Positions 15,375-24,015 of a DNA stretch of 51,805 bases are shown here, in pieces. Made by a program: the position numbers and the translations under genes. The first letter of the stretch is position 1. Every line of letters begins with the position of its first letter. The DNA is from Bacteroidia bacterium (GTDB lineage Bacteria; Bacteroidota; Bacteroidia; CAIKAF01): NCBI GenBank assembly GCA_030427255.1, contig JAUHWY010000023.1, positions 1 through 51,805 of the forward strand, given 5' to 3'. The notes under the pieces are model-generated. The model did not search any database. It worked only from the letters and a program-made list of their open reading frames with translations, and had not been told where the DNA came from.

Positions 15375-17811
15375 GGCGGTTGTATTTTCTTTTTTGCTGG
15401 TGCTGTCGGTCAGCCATGGCCATTCCCAAACAGAGAAAAGCTTGATGAGCACTTGGAAGCCTCAATTGGAAGGCATGGTGCGCTTTTTTCAATACAGTTT
15501 AAACCTATTAGGGAGTGACTCCATTCCTGCCGGGGATAAAGAAATCATTATCAACGAAAGCTACTTGCGCATTTTTAGAGATGCCGAAGTGCAAATCGAA
15601 GACGATTTACTCGAAAACCGTAGGGAGGTTACCAATAAAAACGTACAAGCGTACTTGCGCGATGTGGATTTCTTTTTTAAGCACGTGCGTTTTCAATACC
15701 ATATTCAAGATATACGCTTGGAGGTAAACGAAAAGGGAGCTCCTTATTTTCGAATTGAAACCAAGCGAACTTTAGAAGGTGTTGGATTGGAAGGAGAGAC
15801 CATTAAGAATCACCAAACCCGCTATTTTGAAGTTAGCTTGGATCAGAGTCGGCGTGAACTCAAAATCGTATCTGTTTATACCCGGCCAATAGGGCAAGCA
15901 GAGGAGTTAAGCCAATGGTGGGCTTCTTTACCAATGGACTGGAAAGTCTTTATATCCAAGGATATTTCGCTTCCAAACAGCCGGGTCTTGCTTTCCGATA
16001 TTTTAGTGGCCGACAGTTTGGCAGGACCGGGTGACCGGTATAAAATAGGGGAGGAATCCGTAAACCTCGAATCGGCATGGCTCGGCCCGGCCATTCAATC
16101 TTGGCTAAGCAAAGACAGCCTGGATTTGAGCGGTACCGGCTTGAGAGACTTAGAGCCTTTGTCTCGAATGAGGAAATTGACCTGGTTAAGTCTTGAAGGA
16201 CTTCCTTTGAGCAATTTAAAAGGACTAAGAAACTCTACCCAACTACAATACCTGAATATTTCGGGCACCCAAGTACGCAATCTTGAACCCCTTAGGTTTT
16301 GTGAGAAACTAAGGGTTTTGCAGGCCGGAGGTTCCCAAATCTCCAATGCGGCACAGCTAAAGCATTTGATTGGTCTTGAAGAAGCTTATTTGACGGGAAG
16401 TCCCTTGGATCGTTTGGAGGGGGTTCAAATGGCAGGTCAACTGATTATATTGCATTTAGACTCCACTTTAATTACCTCTTTGGCGCCTTTGGCCGGTTTG
16501 CCCAGACTACAACAGTTGAGCGTAGCGCATTGCAAAATTTCGGATGTGGCGCCTTTGGCCTCCTGCCCTCAATTGGAGAGAGTGAACTTGGAAAACAGTT
16601 TGTTGAAGGATTTACTTCCGCTCAAAGACTTAACAAAGCTTCGGTATGTCTTTTGCGATGATACACCCATAAGTTCAGCTTCCGTAGCCGCTTTTCAGCA
16701 TTTGCGTTCTGATGTTTTGGTAATGTTTGGCACTAGCGATATTCAAGCCTGGTGGGAGGGACTTCCCCCGGTTTGGAAAGAGCCAATACAGGCGAAAACA
16801 GCTCAGGGAAAATATAGAACCAAGAAAGAATATTTGCATGCATTGGTTCGGATCGACAGCTTAGCTTTACCAAGCAGACGCATAGAAGACATTAGCCCCC
16901 TTAGGTTTTTGTCTAAGCTGGAATATTTGGATTTAAGCAACAACCCGATTGCTGACTTTTCTCCTTTGGCCGGCCTGAGTAAGCTTAAAGTACTAAAGCT
17001 GAGTCAAACCGGGCTTGAATATTTGGGTTTTGTCCAAAGCATGAGCCAGTTGCGTGAAATTCATTTCAATCAAAATAAGGTAAAGAGTTTGAGCATGCTC
17101 ACGGAGCTGCCACAGTTGAAAGTAGTTCAAGCAGAGGAGAATCCCTTAGACTCTATTGGAGCCATTGCTTATTTGTCTGCCCGTCCGGAATGGGAGCTTT
17201 GCTGGCATTCCGCTGTATTGGAGAAATATTGGAATGGCTTAGACTCTACATGGCAAGCACTTTTTCTGGAAATCTTGCCAAACCTTCCGAGGAAGGAAGA
17301 TTTACATCGCTTAGAAACCCTTAAAAGTTTGGACTTAAGCAAAAGGCCTATTAAGTCCTTAATTCCATTGGCCAGGCTCCCATTATTGGAGTCCCTAAAC
17401 ATGAGCGGTTTGGGGATTTCTGATTTGAGCCCTCTGGCTTTGGTGCACACCTTAAAAACAGTCAATATATCGGACAATCCAATTTCGGACCTTTCGGCGC
17501 TGCGAAGGAATGGAGCTCTGCAGCGTTTAGATGCCGGAGGAACCTTGCTTGAGAAGCCTGAGCACATCCTATACTTTTTAAACATCGAACATTTGGATTT
17601 GGCATCTACTCCTTTAGATGATTTATCGGGCTTTGAGGCTTTGGCAGCCTTAAGGCACCTTGACATTTCGGCTACGGAAGTACGTCATTTGAAACCCTTG
17701 TACGGGCTTAAAAACTTACGGGTTTTAAGGGTGTTTAATTCACGCACGCGGGAAAGGGATGTAGAAAAATTTCGGGAATTGCTTCCGGAGTGTGAAGTGG
17801 TTTATTATTAA
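15361..17811 (+). CDS. large exported leucine-rich-repeat protein
   Basis: The 816 residues start with a signal peptide (about 1-22) and an N-terminal domain (25-180) resembling the preceding two proteins (TRYFEVSLDQSRRELKIVSVYTR). Three modules follow. Each begins with a W-rich helix (WWASLPMDWK near 186, WWEGLPPVWK near 464, YWNGLDSTWQ near 623) and leads into a block of leucine-rich repeats of the internalin-like 21-22 residue type (LDLSGTGLRDLEPL, LDLSNNPIADFSPL, LNMSGLGISDLSPL) at about 250-440, 498-600 and 650-790. No membrane anchor or T9SS domain is seen at the C-terminus (ELLPECEVVYY). It overlaps the previous gene by 14 nt. A binding role in the periplasm or envelope is inferred. 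Confidence 0.85.
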   Translation: MRWIKAVVFSFLLVLSVSHGHSQTEKSLMSTWKPQLEGMVRFFQYSLNLLGSDSIPAGDKEIIINESYLRIFRDAEVQIEDDLLENRREVTNKNVQAYLRDVDFFFKHVRFQYHIQDIRLEVNEKGAPYFRIETKRTLEGVGLEGETIKNHQTRYFEVSLDQSRRELKIVSVYTRPIGQAEELSQWWASLPMDWKVFISKDISLPNSRVLLSDILVADSLAGPGDRYKIGEESVNLESAWLGPAIQSWLSKDSLDLSGTGLRDLEPLSRMRKLTWLSLEGLPLSNLKGLRNSTQLQYLNISGTQVRNLEPLRFCEKLRVLQAGGSQISNAAQLKHLIGLEEAYLTGSPLDRLEGVQMAGQLIILHLDSTLITSLAPLAGLPRLQQLSVAHCKISDVAPLASCPQLERVNLENSLLKDLLPLKDLTKLRYVFCDDTPISSASVAAFQHLRSDVLVMFGTSDIQAWWEGLPPVWKEPIQAKTAQGKYRTKKEYLHALVRIDSLALPSRRIEDISPLRFLSKLEYLDLSNNPIADFSPLAGLSKLKVLKLSQTGLEYLGFVQSMSQLREIHFNQNKVKSLSMLTELPQLKVVQAEENPLDSIGAIAYLSARPEWELCWHSAVLEKYWNGLDSTWQALFLEILPNLPRKEDLHRLETLKSLDLSKRPIKSLIPLARLPLLESLNMSGLGISDLSPLALVHTLKTVNISDNPISDLSALRRNGALQRLDAGGTLLEKPEHILYFLNIEHLDLASTPLDDLSGFEALAALRHLDISATEVRHLKPLYGLKNLRVLRVFNSRTRERDVEKFRELLPECEVVYY

Positions 17812-17879
17812 GTCGTCCATTTTTTTGGAAGAGGATTTGCGCCCCTGACCGATCCGATAGCTTTGTGGCTTGGCTTATT

Positions 17880-17990
17880 AGCAGGCCTTTGCTTTGCAGC
17901 GGCCCCCTAATTTTAGGGGGACCCTGCAAAGCTTAGGCCTGCTTTAAGGCAGGCTGCAAACTAAAGGGGAGGGCAGGAAAAGGCGCCCCA
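17880..17990. repeat. GC-rich hairpin element E3
   Basis: Core at 17880-17943: AGCAGGCCTTTGCTTTGCAG followed by CCCCCTAA pairs with TTAGGGGG and CTGCAAAGCTTAGGCCTGCT, about 27 of 31 positions complementary. It continues to GGCGCCCCAAAA on the right, the shared end motif. It lies between two convergent genes (LRR protein and FkbM methyltransferase). It lacks a U tract, so it is not an ordinary intrinsic terminator. Confidence 0.7.
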
Positions 17991-18038
17991 AAAAAAGCAT
18001 GCAATCCTAGGAGTTTAGGTGTGTCCTCAACTTATTGT

Positions 18039-18797
18039 TTAACGCCAAGCCCAAATTTTACTGCCTTTGCTGCGGCAACGATATCCTTTGGACTGGAGCA
18101 GCAACAATAGCTTGGCAAGGGTATGGTTTGGATTGGAAGAGCTGTGGGTTTCGATGGCCCATCGTGTGATTTTGGGCCAAAGGTTCTCCGAAAGCGATTC
18201 AAGGATTTGGTATTCGGCCCCTTCACAATCAAGTTTTACAAGGTCTACCTGATTCCAATGTTGATCGTTAAGCAGTTGTTCCAAGCTTAGGGCGGGCACT
18301 TCCAATTGTTGGCTTTGCTTGGTGTGTGGGGCCAGGCAGCTGGCTGAGGTGGTGTAGCTGTCCGCCGGGTCGTAGTGTAAGTGAATGGAACCTACTTTTG
18401 CGGCTAAAGCAACCGGGAACAGCTGAATTTGGCTTTTGGCAAGGGGCGCAAGATTTAAATACTGGCGTAGGAGTTCCAAATTGTTGGGCATAGGTTCTAC
18501 GGCCAGGATTTGGCAGTTGGGGTAAAGATTGAGGGTGGCGAAGGAGCAATAACCCACGTTGGCTCCAACATCTACCCAGGTTTTAGGGCTGAATGTTTCC
18601 GGAAAGCCTTTGAGGTAAGTGTTGTCAAAGAAGCACTCCTTGTAGGTATTGAGTAAGCGGAGAGGCACCTTGATTTTCCCTAGGCGTTTGGTGCTAAAGA
18701 CAAAGGAATCTCCGGGTTTTCCACGAAGCTTCCACAGGTAGTAGCTTAGGGGAGAGGAATGGTGTTTAAAGTGATTTAAGACTCTATGCCACTGCAT
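18039..18797 (-). CDS. FkbM family methyltransferase
   Basis: SAM-dependent O-methyltransferase of the FkbM family, 252 residues. The SAM-binding motif I WVDVGANVGYCSF is near residue 73, followed by the acidic-loop AVEPMPNNLELL and by LVKLDCEGAE near 195, both typical of FkbM. No signal peptide. FkbM members often methylate sugars of glycans or natural products, but no glycan genes adjoin it, so the substrate is open. The upstream minus-strand TAGCTTTA differs at one base from the TAnnTTTG box. It stands alone and convergent to the LRR operon. Confidence 0.88.
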   Translation of the reverse strand: MQWHRVLNHFKHHSSPLSYYLWKLRGKPGDSFVFSTKRLGKIKVPLRLLNTYKECFFDNTYLKGFPETFSPKTWVDVGANVGYCSFATLNLYPNCQILAVEPMPNNLELLRQYLNLAPLAKSQIQLFPVALAAKVGSIHLHYDPADSYTTSASCLAPHTKQSQQLEVPALSLEQLLNDQHWNQVDLVKLDCEGAEYQILESLSENLWPKITRWAIETHSSSNPNHTLAKLLLLLQSKGYRCRSKGSKIWAWR

Positions 18798-19101
18798 ATA
18801 TTATAAGTATCGCCTAAAGCTACAATTTCTCGCCCTTTCGGACATTGGCTCCTTGGCTGCAAGAATTGTTGTGTAAGATTTTGCTCCGAAATGGCGAGTC
18901 TTTATGCAACCCTTTGTAATCTTTGCCCTGCAAATCTGTTAAAAAGCAGTCTTTTTGCATTGTGGGAGCTACGAAATGGGCTAATTAAAGGTGGTTTTCT
19001 GAAAATGGCGCCGTAATAAGAGAGTGTAAGATTGAATGTCAATTTTCGAAGTGGGGTATAATTTATTAAGAAAAAACCACAATTCAAAAGAAAAAGCCTT
19101 G
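18798..19101. other. intergenic region upstream of lipoprotein-OMP pair
   Basis: About 300 bp between divergent genes. It is AT-rich near the right end (TATAATTTATTAAG), as expected for an upstream promoter region. No ORF, hairpin element or RNA gene was recognised. Confidence 0.5.
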
Positions 19102-19109
19102 TACATTTG
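19102..19109 (+). promoter_or_regulatory. -7 box TACATTTG
   Basis: Exact TAnnTTTG, 22 nt before the ATG at 19132, giving a short normal leader for the lipoprotein-OMP unit. Confidence 0.6.
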
Positions 19110-19131
19110 CGGCATCAAATCACACACTGTT

Positions 19132-20211
19132 ATGAAAAACAAATTTTTGCCCCTAGTAGCATTAGCCGGATCTTTGGCTTTTGTAGGCTGTAGCGAAGAC
19201 GAACAAACTCCAATGGAGCCCGGAATGGGAATGATTAAAGGTCGTGTAACTGCCATGTTGGATATGACCTCCATTGCCTCCGACAATGTTCCGGAAGGAA
19301 CCGGCATCACTTTTATCATTGATAGCCGCGACTTGGACAAGAATCCTGATCCCAACTTTACCTACGACAAAATCATTACTCGTACTACTGTTGGTGCCGA
19401 TGGAACCTACGAGGTTACCTTGCCGGTTTCCTCAAACCCCATACCTGTAGAAGTAGTATTTGATGATTTTGAGTACGACGCTACCTTGCTTGCTACCAAC
19501 GACCAAGGCTTTCAAGAGTCTGTTGTGGCTCGCACCGTGTACAAGAGAAATAACCAAATGTTGATGCTTACCGAAGGTCAGGCTCTCGTTTCTGATTTCC
19601 AGTACAACATGACCAACAACGATTTTGTAACTAGCGCCATTATGCGTGGTACCCTTACTGCTACCTTCCGTGACAACGTGGGTGAAGTAAACGGAACCAA
19701 CCAGATCGATGCCGGAACAGGTTACAACACCGGAAACAATATTCCTGTAAATGGTGGCTCCGGAAGCGGCATGCAAGTTAACATCAACAACGTTGGTGGT
19801 AATGGCGAGGTGAACTTCTTCAACATCAGCCAAGCCGGTACAGGTTACACCATTGGCGATATCGTAACCATCAGCGGTGGCAACGGTAACTCTACCTTTG
19901 AGGTTACTTCTGTAAATACGGAAGAAGAAAATGTTCCTGCCGGAGTTGTGTTGACCTTCATCACCAACAATGGTAACGGACAAGAATACAAAGTGGCTAC
20001 CGATAACAACGGTCAATACTTTGTACGTATTCCGGTAAGCGGCCAAGACAACATCCAAGTTCGTTTTGCTGACTTCGAAACGCAAACCACCTATTTTGAG
20101 AACGGAAACTTCGTGACCGGTCTTAAAATTTATGGTCGCAATCCTGTGAACCAAAACATCTTTGAAGACGACATTCGCGAGACTGATTTCGTGATGACTC
20201 GTTTCAATTGA
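19132..20211 (+). CDS. outer-membrane lipoprotein with glycine-repeat segment
   Basis: The 359-residue product starts at ATG 19132, which gives MKNKFLPLVALAGSLAFVGC, a signal peptide with a good lipobox (FVGC). The longer frame from 19036 overlaps the promoter box and is rejected. Beta-rich domains resembling carboxypeptidase-regulatory or CNA_B-like folds flank a repeat segment near 215-275 with two GTGY...G..I..GG.G.G units (IDAGTGYNTGNNIPVNGG, QAGTGYTIGDIVTISGG), a beta-roll-like pattern. The next gene, an outer-membrane barrel, starts 33 nt later, so the pair probably forms one unit. Function unknown; the family is not recognised. Confidence 0.78.
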   Translation: MKNKFLPLVALAGSLAFVGCSEDEQTPMEPGMGMIKGRVTAMLDMTSIASDNVPEGTGITFIIDSRDLDKNPDPNFTYDKIITRTTVGADGTYEVTLPVSSNPIPVEVVFDDFEYDATLLATNDQGFQESVVARTVYKRNNQMLMLTEGQALVSDFQYNMTNNDFVTSAIMRGTLTATFRDNVGEVNGTNQIDAGTGYNTGNNIPVNGGSGSGMQVNINNVGGNGEVNFFNISQAGTGYTIGDIVTISGGNGNSTFEVTSVNTEEENVPAGVVLTFITNNGNGQEYKVATDNNGQYFVRIPVSGQDNIQVRFADFETQTTYFENGNFVTGLKIYGRNPVNQNIFEDDIRETDFVMTRFN

Positions 20212-20244
20212 TTTTGACTCATTAAATCGAAGAATAAGATTCGT

Positions 20245-21105
20245 ATGAAACAATATATCTTGGCCATGGGGCTGGCGGTACTTACCGCCGGCACCGGCAT
20301 GGCCCAAACCGACGCTTTGGTAAGCAAAAAGGGGCAACCCATTTTGCCTGAAGCAGGCGACGTAGGCCTAGGATTCAATGCAGTACCTGTATTGTCTTTC
20401 TTTGGCAACATGTTCAACGGCAATCAAAACAACACTTTTGCCGGTAACAATAAATTCATCAGCAACTTGGGCAACCAGGTGTTGTTTGGCAAGTACATGC
20501 TTAGCGAAAACCGCGCCCTTCGTGCCCACCTTCGCATTGGCATCAACGGCCAAACCAACGGCAACTACGTATTCGACGACGTAGCCAACAATCCCGACAG
20601 CTTGGTGCTTGACCGTCAAAAGTTGAACAACCAGACCTATGTATTGGGAGCCGGTTATGAATTCCGTCGCGGCAAAGGCCGTGTACAAGGATTCTACGGT
20701 GCCGAAGCACATTTTGCCTTGAATTTTGGTAGCTCAAGCTACGAGTATGGCAACGCTTTTGGCCCTGTAAACCCCGCGCCTACCACCACTACCAATTTTG
20801 GTAACGGAAGTGCTGCTGCACAAGGCGAGCGTTTGGTAAGCACAAACGACGGAGCCGGATTTGGCTTTGGCGTGCGTCCATTCGTAGGTATTGAGTATTT
20901 CTTCGCACCCAAAATTTCCGTTGGTGGAGAATTTGGCTGGGGACTTACCTACCAAGTAACAGGCGACGGCGAAAGCAAGTTCGAAAGCTTTGAAGCGGCT
21001 AGCGGCAACGTGATTACCCGTACTCAAGTACAGTCAGGAAACAATGGATTCAATGTAGACACCGACAACTTTAACGGTGCCCTATTTTTGATGTTCTACT
21101 TCTGA
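20245..21105 (+). CDS. outer-membrane beta-barrel protein
   Basis: The 286 residues have a signal peptide (about 1-20, GMAQ) followed by alternating hydrophobic/polar strands with many Gly, Asn and aromatic residues. The chain ends in aromatic residues (LFLMFYF), the usual signature for barrel assembly. Strands such as YVLGAGYEFRRGKGRVQGFYGAEAHF (quoted in part: YVLGAGYEFRRGKG) and GFGVRPFVGIEYFF fit an OmpW/OmpA-type small barrel. It follows the lipoprotein gene by 33 nt and ends before an intrinsic terminator at 21125. The transported or bound ligand is unknown. Confidence 0.82.
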   Translation: MKQYILAMGLAVLTAGTGMAQTDALVSKKGQPILPEAGDVGLGFNAVPVLSFFGNMFNGNQNNTFAGNNKFISNLGNQVLFGKYMLSENRALRAHLRIGINGQTNGNYVFDDVANNPDSLVLDRQKLNNQTYVLGAGYEFRRGKGRVQGFYGAEAHFALNFGSSSYEYGNAFGPVNPAPTTTTNFGNGSAAAQGERLVSTNDGAGFGFGVRPFVGIEYFFAPKISVGGEFGWGLTYQVTGDGESKFESFEAASGNVITRTQVQSGNNGFNVDTDNFNGALFLMFYF

Positions 21106-21124
21106 TAAACACTAGTTTTTAGAG

Positions 21125-21156
21125 AAAGCCGATCCCTTGGGGTCGGCTTTTTTTTT
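21125..21156 (+). terminator. intrinsic terminator of lipoprotein-OMP unit
   Basis: AAAGCCGATCC pairs with GGGTCGGCTTT (one G-T wobble or mismatch) around a short loop, followed by a run of T. Confidence 0.88.
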
Positions 21157-21194
21157 GGACGAATTGAAATGGGCAACGGTCTTGCGTCCTGTCA

Positions 21195-21222
21195 AAGGGC
21201 CCGGTTTTGTTGGGCCCTTAGT
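21195..21222 (-). terminator. possible terminator hairpin of VWA-OmpA gene
   Basis: Perfect 8-bp stem AAGGGCCC/GGGCCCTT with a 9-nt loop, just downstream (minus strand) of the VWA-OmpA stop. The following U tract is poor, so termination is uncertain. Confidence 0.45.
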
Positions 21223-21254
21223 TGTTTGGTGTGGCCTGCAAACGGATTCTTTTT

Positions 21255-23621
21255 TTAAGGTTGGTATACAACCACCTCCGACCTCCGGTTTTCGTCGGCT
21301 TGCCATGAAAAATACTCCTTGGCATGAATGGGGTAGGCCTTGCCCAAGGCCTTAAAGTGAACCTTTTCCCCGTCAACACCCAATTCTATGAGTTTTTGCT
21401 TTAAGGCCTTGGCCCGTTCCAGGCTCAAGGCCTTGCAATAGGCTTCTGAGCCTTTAAGGTCGGCATGGCTAAAAATCATAAGCTCAACATTGGGGATTCC
21501 CTTTAGAATGTTTGCATAGTGCACAATTAAGGACCCATCCCCCAGGACATCGGATGCATCGTAGGGATGTAGCGCCAGTATTTGAGGAAGCCCTTGGGGT
21601 TTTTTCCCATCCAACAATAGCGGCACATAGTCGGGCCATGCCATTTGACTTCCTGTATCGGCAATTAAGGGCTCCTTTCGAAGGTCCATTCTTCGGGCAG
21701 CGGTGTCTAAAGTTCCTTTTTCGTTTTGAAAAACCAAGCGAATATTTTGCAGGGATGGGTGATGTTGGGCCTTGATTCGAATTTCGTAGTAATGCTGCTC
21801 CAAGAGGGGAATCTCAGCAAAGAGCCGCAGGTAGTCGCTTGGGTTGTAGACTTCCATTAGGTTTCCGTTTGTGGCATCGGCCAGGCCTTGCAACTCGGTA
21901 CGGTAGGCATTTCCAATCACCACGGGTACTACTTTAACCCCCTGAGCTCTTGCCATTTTTGCCAGTTCGTTGATTTCGACAGGCATTTGAAAAGCATACA
22001 CACCAGAGCTGTTTTCCATTCCATCGGTCCACACCATGAGCACAGGGGTTCCCTGCACATTTTTTAGCATTTGAAGCCCATAACTTATGCCGGCATTTAG
22101 CGCTGTTCCTCCCCCAAGGGTGTCTAAGCCCCGAAACAGTTTTTTATCCGTATATTCTTTTTTGGTGTCGGTCCAGGGCACCGCCATTTGTAGCCGATGG
22201 TCAAATTTTATAAGGCCTACGGAACTGCTGCCGGGCACTTTTTCCAGAAACTTTTTTAGGGCATATTCCAACATACCAATATCTTGGTTCATGGATCCGC
22301 TGTAGTCTAGCGCCATACCTATTTGGTAAGGAGGGAGTACATGCTTGGAAACCTCACGCAGCTTAAAGTCTTTGTGACGCACCAGAGTTCCTAAGCGTTC
22401 GTGAAGTACTTCTCTAAAGATAAGGCGTTGTTGGCGTTCGGAAACATCGCCTATTCCGGTAATCATTTCTCCTCGGCTATTATGCACCAATACTTTGAGT
22501 ACCATTTCGTCGCCTTCGAAACGGGTGTCAAAAATGTCCATGCGCACCGGTTCTCCATGCGCTACATGTTCGTAGCGTTTTTTTGACTCTATAAACCTTC
22601 GCTTGCGCAAGGGCAGGTTGAGCGAGGTAAAACCGAAGCCCGACTTTCCGTCAACCCGCAGGTAATAGGTTGTTGGGCGCTCCGCCAATATTTTTATCGA
22701 ATCTGTTGTGCTAAACGCTCCTGCGTGGTCTTCTAAGCTTACCGCTTGGGCATAGGGGAAATTCCAGCGCAGCCAAACACTATCGCCAACAAAAGCAACG
22801 GGCGGCCCCCAAAAATTTCCTTTATCGTACGAAAAGTCGGGTAAATCAATGGTTTTGCTATAGTGCTTGGCCTCCTTGGGGAAAACGCGAAACCTTATGG
22901 TACGTTTGGAAGGAAGGGCACGGTAAGGCAAAGAGTCTATCACCTTTACGGGGTAAGGGTAGCCTTCCAGGCGCACCGAATCGGTTAGACCAAAGTGCCA
23001 AACCAGAGATGCCTCCGGATCGCTTGGTACATCCACCTTGGTATAGGCCCTAGGAGAAATATACCAGGAGTGGAAAACAGTGTCTTCGCAGCGTCCAATT
23101 CCCATCAAATCTATTCTGTTTTTGGGTTCAAACAAACCAGGTATGAGCAGGCAGGTTGAATCTTTCTGGTAGGCCCAAGGACCTCCATTCAATCTAAAGT
23201 ATAGCCTGTTGAGCCCTCCGGCCGAAAAGTTCAGGCGTACCGTATCTCCTTCCAAGGGTTTGTTAGGGGGCCAAGCGGGCTTAATGCTTGCCTTAGGCGG
23301 ATAAAAAGGCAGTTGTATCCGCCTTTTTATGGGACTGTCGCGATCGGAGCGCCAAGCCAGTACTTCTATATCGGTCGTTTGAGTTATGAAAATTGAATCC
23401 AAACCATGGAGCGGCAGCGCTCGAAACGGCTCCTGCAAACGCAAGCTGTCGTAGCCCTCAGATTCGATGTATAAGCGCGCGTAGGCGCCGCAAGTGTGCG
23501 GTATAATTTCTTGTTTCAACCGCAGCTTAAATTCCGGCGCTTGCTTCCGAAACAATTGGGCCTGTATGGTCAATGCAAAACCCTGACCAATAAGTATGTA
23601 TATGCAAAGAAAACGCAGCAT
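21255..23621 (-). CDS. exported VWA domain protein with OmpA-like C-terminus
   Basis: The 788 residues carry a signal peptide (about 1-22, IQAQ). A beta-rich N-terminal half of unknown family follows. Next is a von Willebrand factor A domain with the MIDAS motif DYSGSM at 439-444, followed by GGGTALNAGI and WTDGMENSSG. The end (about 680-788) is an OmpA-like peptidoglycan-binding domain (SLERAKALKQKLIELGV, GKAYPI, ENRRSEVVV). It should sit in the periplasm or outer membrane, bound to peptidoglycan, displaying a metal-dependent adhesion domain. Fusion of these two domains is the notable feature. It stands alone between hairpin elements. Confidence 0.87.
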   Translation of the reverse strand: MLRFLCIYILIGQGFALTIQAQLFRKQAPEFKLRLKQEIIPHTCGAYARLYIESEGYDSLRLQEPFRALPLHGLDSIFITQTTDIEVLAWRSDRDSPIKRRIQLPFYPPKASIKPAWPPNKPLEGDTVRLNFSAGGLNRLYFRLNGGPWAYQKDSTCLLIPGLFEPKNRIDLMGIGRCEDTVFHSWYISPRAYTKVDVPSDPEASLVWHFGLTDSVRLEGYPYPVKVIDSLPYRALPSKRTIRFRVFPKEAKHYSKTIDLPDFSYDKGNFWGPPVAFVGDSVWLRWNFPYAQAVSLEDHAGAFSTTDSIKILAERPTTYYLRVDGKSGFGFTSLNLPLRKRRFIESKKRYEHVAHGEPVRMDIFDTRFEGDEMVLKVLVHNSRGEMITGIGDVSERQQRLIFREVLHERLGTLVRHKDFKLREVSKHVLPPYQIGMALDYSGSMNQDIGMLEYALKKFLEKVPGSSSVGLIKFDHRLQMAVPWTDTKKEYTDKKLFRGLDTLGGGTALNAGISYGLQMLKNVQGTPVLMVWTDGMENSSGVYAFQMPVEINELAKMARAQGVKVVPVVIGNAYRTELQGLADATNGNLMEVYNPSDYLRLFAEIPLLEQHYYEIRIKAQHHPSLQNIRLVFQNEKGTLDTAARRMDLRKEPLIADTGSQMAWPDYVPLLLDGKKPQGLPQILALHPYDASDVLGDGSLIVHYANILKGIPNVELMIFSHADLKGSEAYCKALSLERAKALKQKLIELGVDGEKVHFKALGKAYPIHAKEYFSWQADENRRSEVVVYQP

Positions 23622-23698
23622 GGACAGTAGTTTTAAATAAAACGACGCCGTGCCAATTTTTAGTGTGGTGCGGTCTCTTTTTTTGTCTTTTGGCTTAT

Positions 23699-23867
23699 GG
23701 GCCCCGGTTCCAATGGAGGCTCCGGTATTCTTCTCGGCCCTTGCTCCGGTCCTCCTTAGCAGGATTAAGCAGCGCTAATGCTGCGGGGGTTCCGCAAGGC
23801 TTCACCTCCTCGTTTAAGCGCCGCTAAACCCTGCTTTCGGAGGGCCCTGCGTTGGGGCCGAGGGGCC
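23699..23867. repeat. GC-rich hairpin element E4
   Basis: Core at 23758-23835: AGCAGGATTAAGCAGCGCT pairs with AGCGCCGCTAAACCCTGCT. The outer GGGCCCCGG and GGGGCCGAGGGGCC ends are partly complementary. The central TTCCGCAAGGCTTCACCTCC recurs in E7 with few changes. It occupies most of the 394-bp gap between two minus-strand genes; the remainder of that gap holds nothing recognised. Confidence 0.62.
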
Positions 23868-24015
23868 ATGCTCTGGGGAGTTTGGGAGTGAGCGTGAAAG
23901 TGAGCATGAGCGTGGAGAAGAAAGTGGTCTAATTATTAAAGCGTTGAACCTTAGGCCGGAGCGGATGCTCTTGGCGTAAATCGTACCTTTTGGGACAAAA
24001 GCGGTTTGGGTTCAA

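Noticed and set aside
17880-17943. E3 as an ordinary intrinsic terminator
   Set aside because: The stem is too long and no U tract follows on either strand.
19036-19131. Upstream start for the lipoprotein
   Set aside because: It precedes the promoter box and hides the signal sequence.
19432-20337. 301-codon minus-strand ORF opposite the lipoprotein gene
   Set aside because: It is fully antisense to two well-supported genes, has low-complexity composition and no domain.
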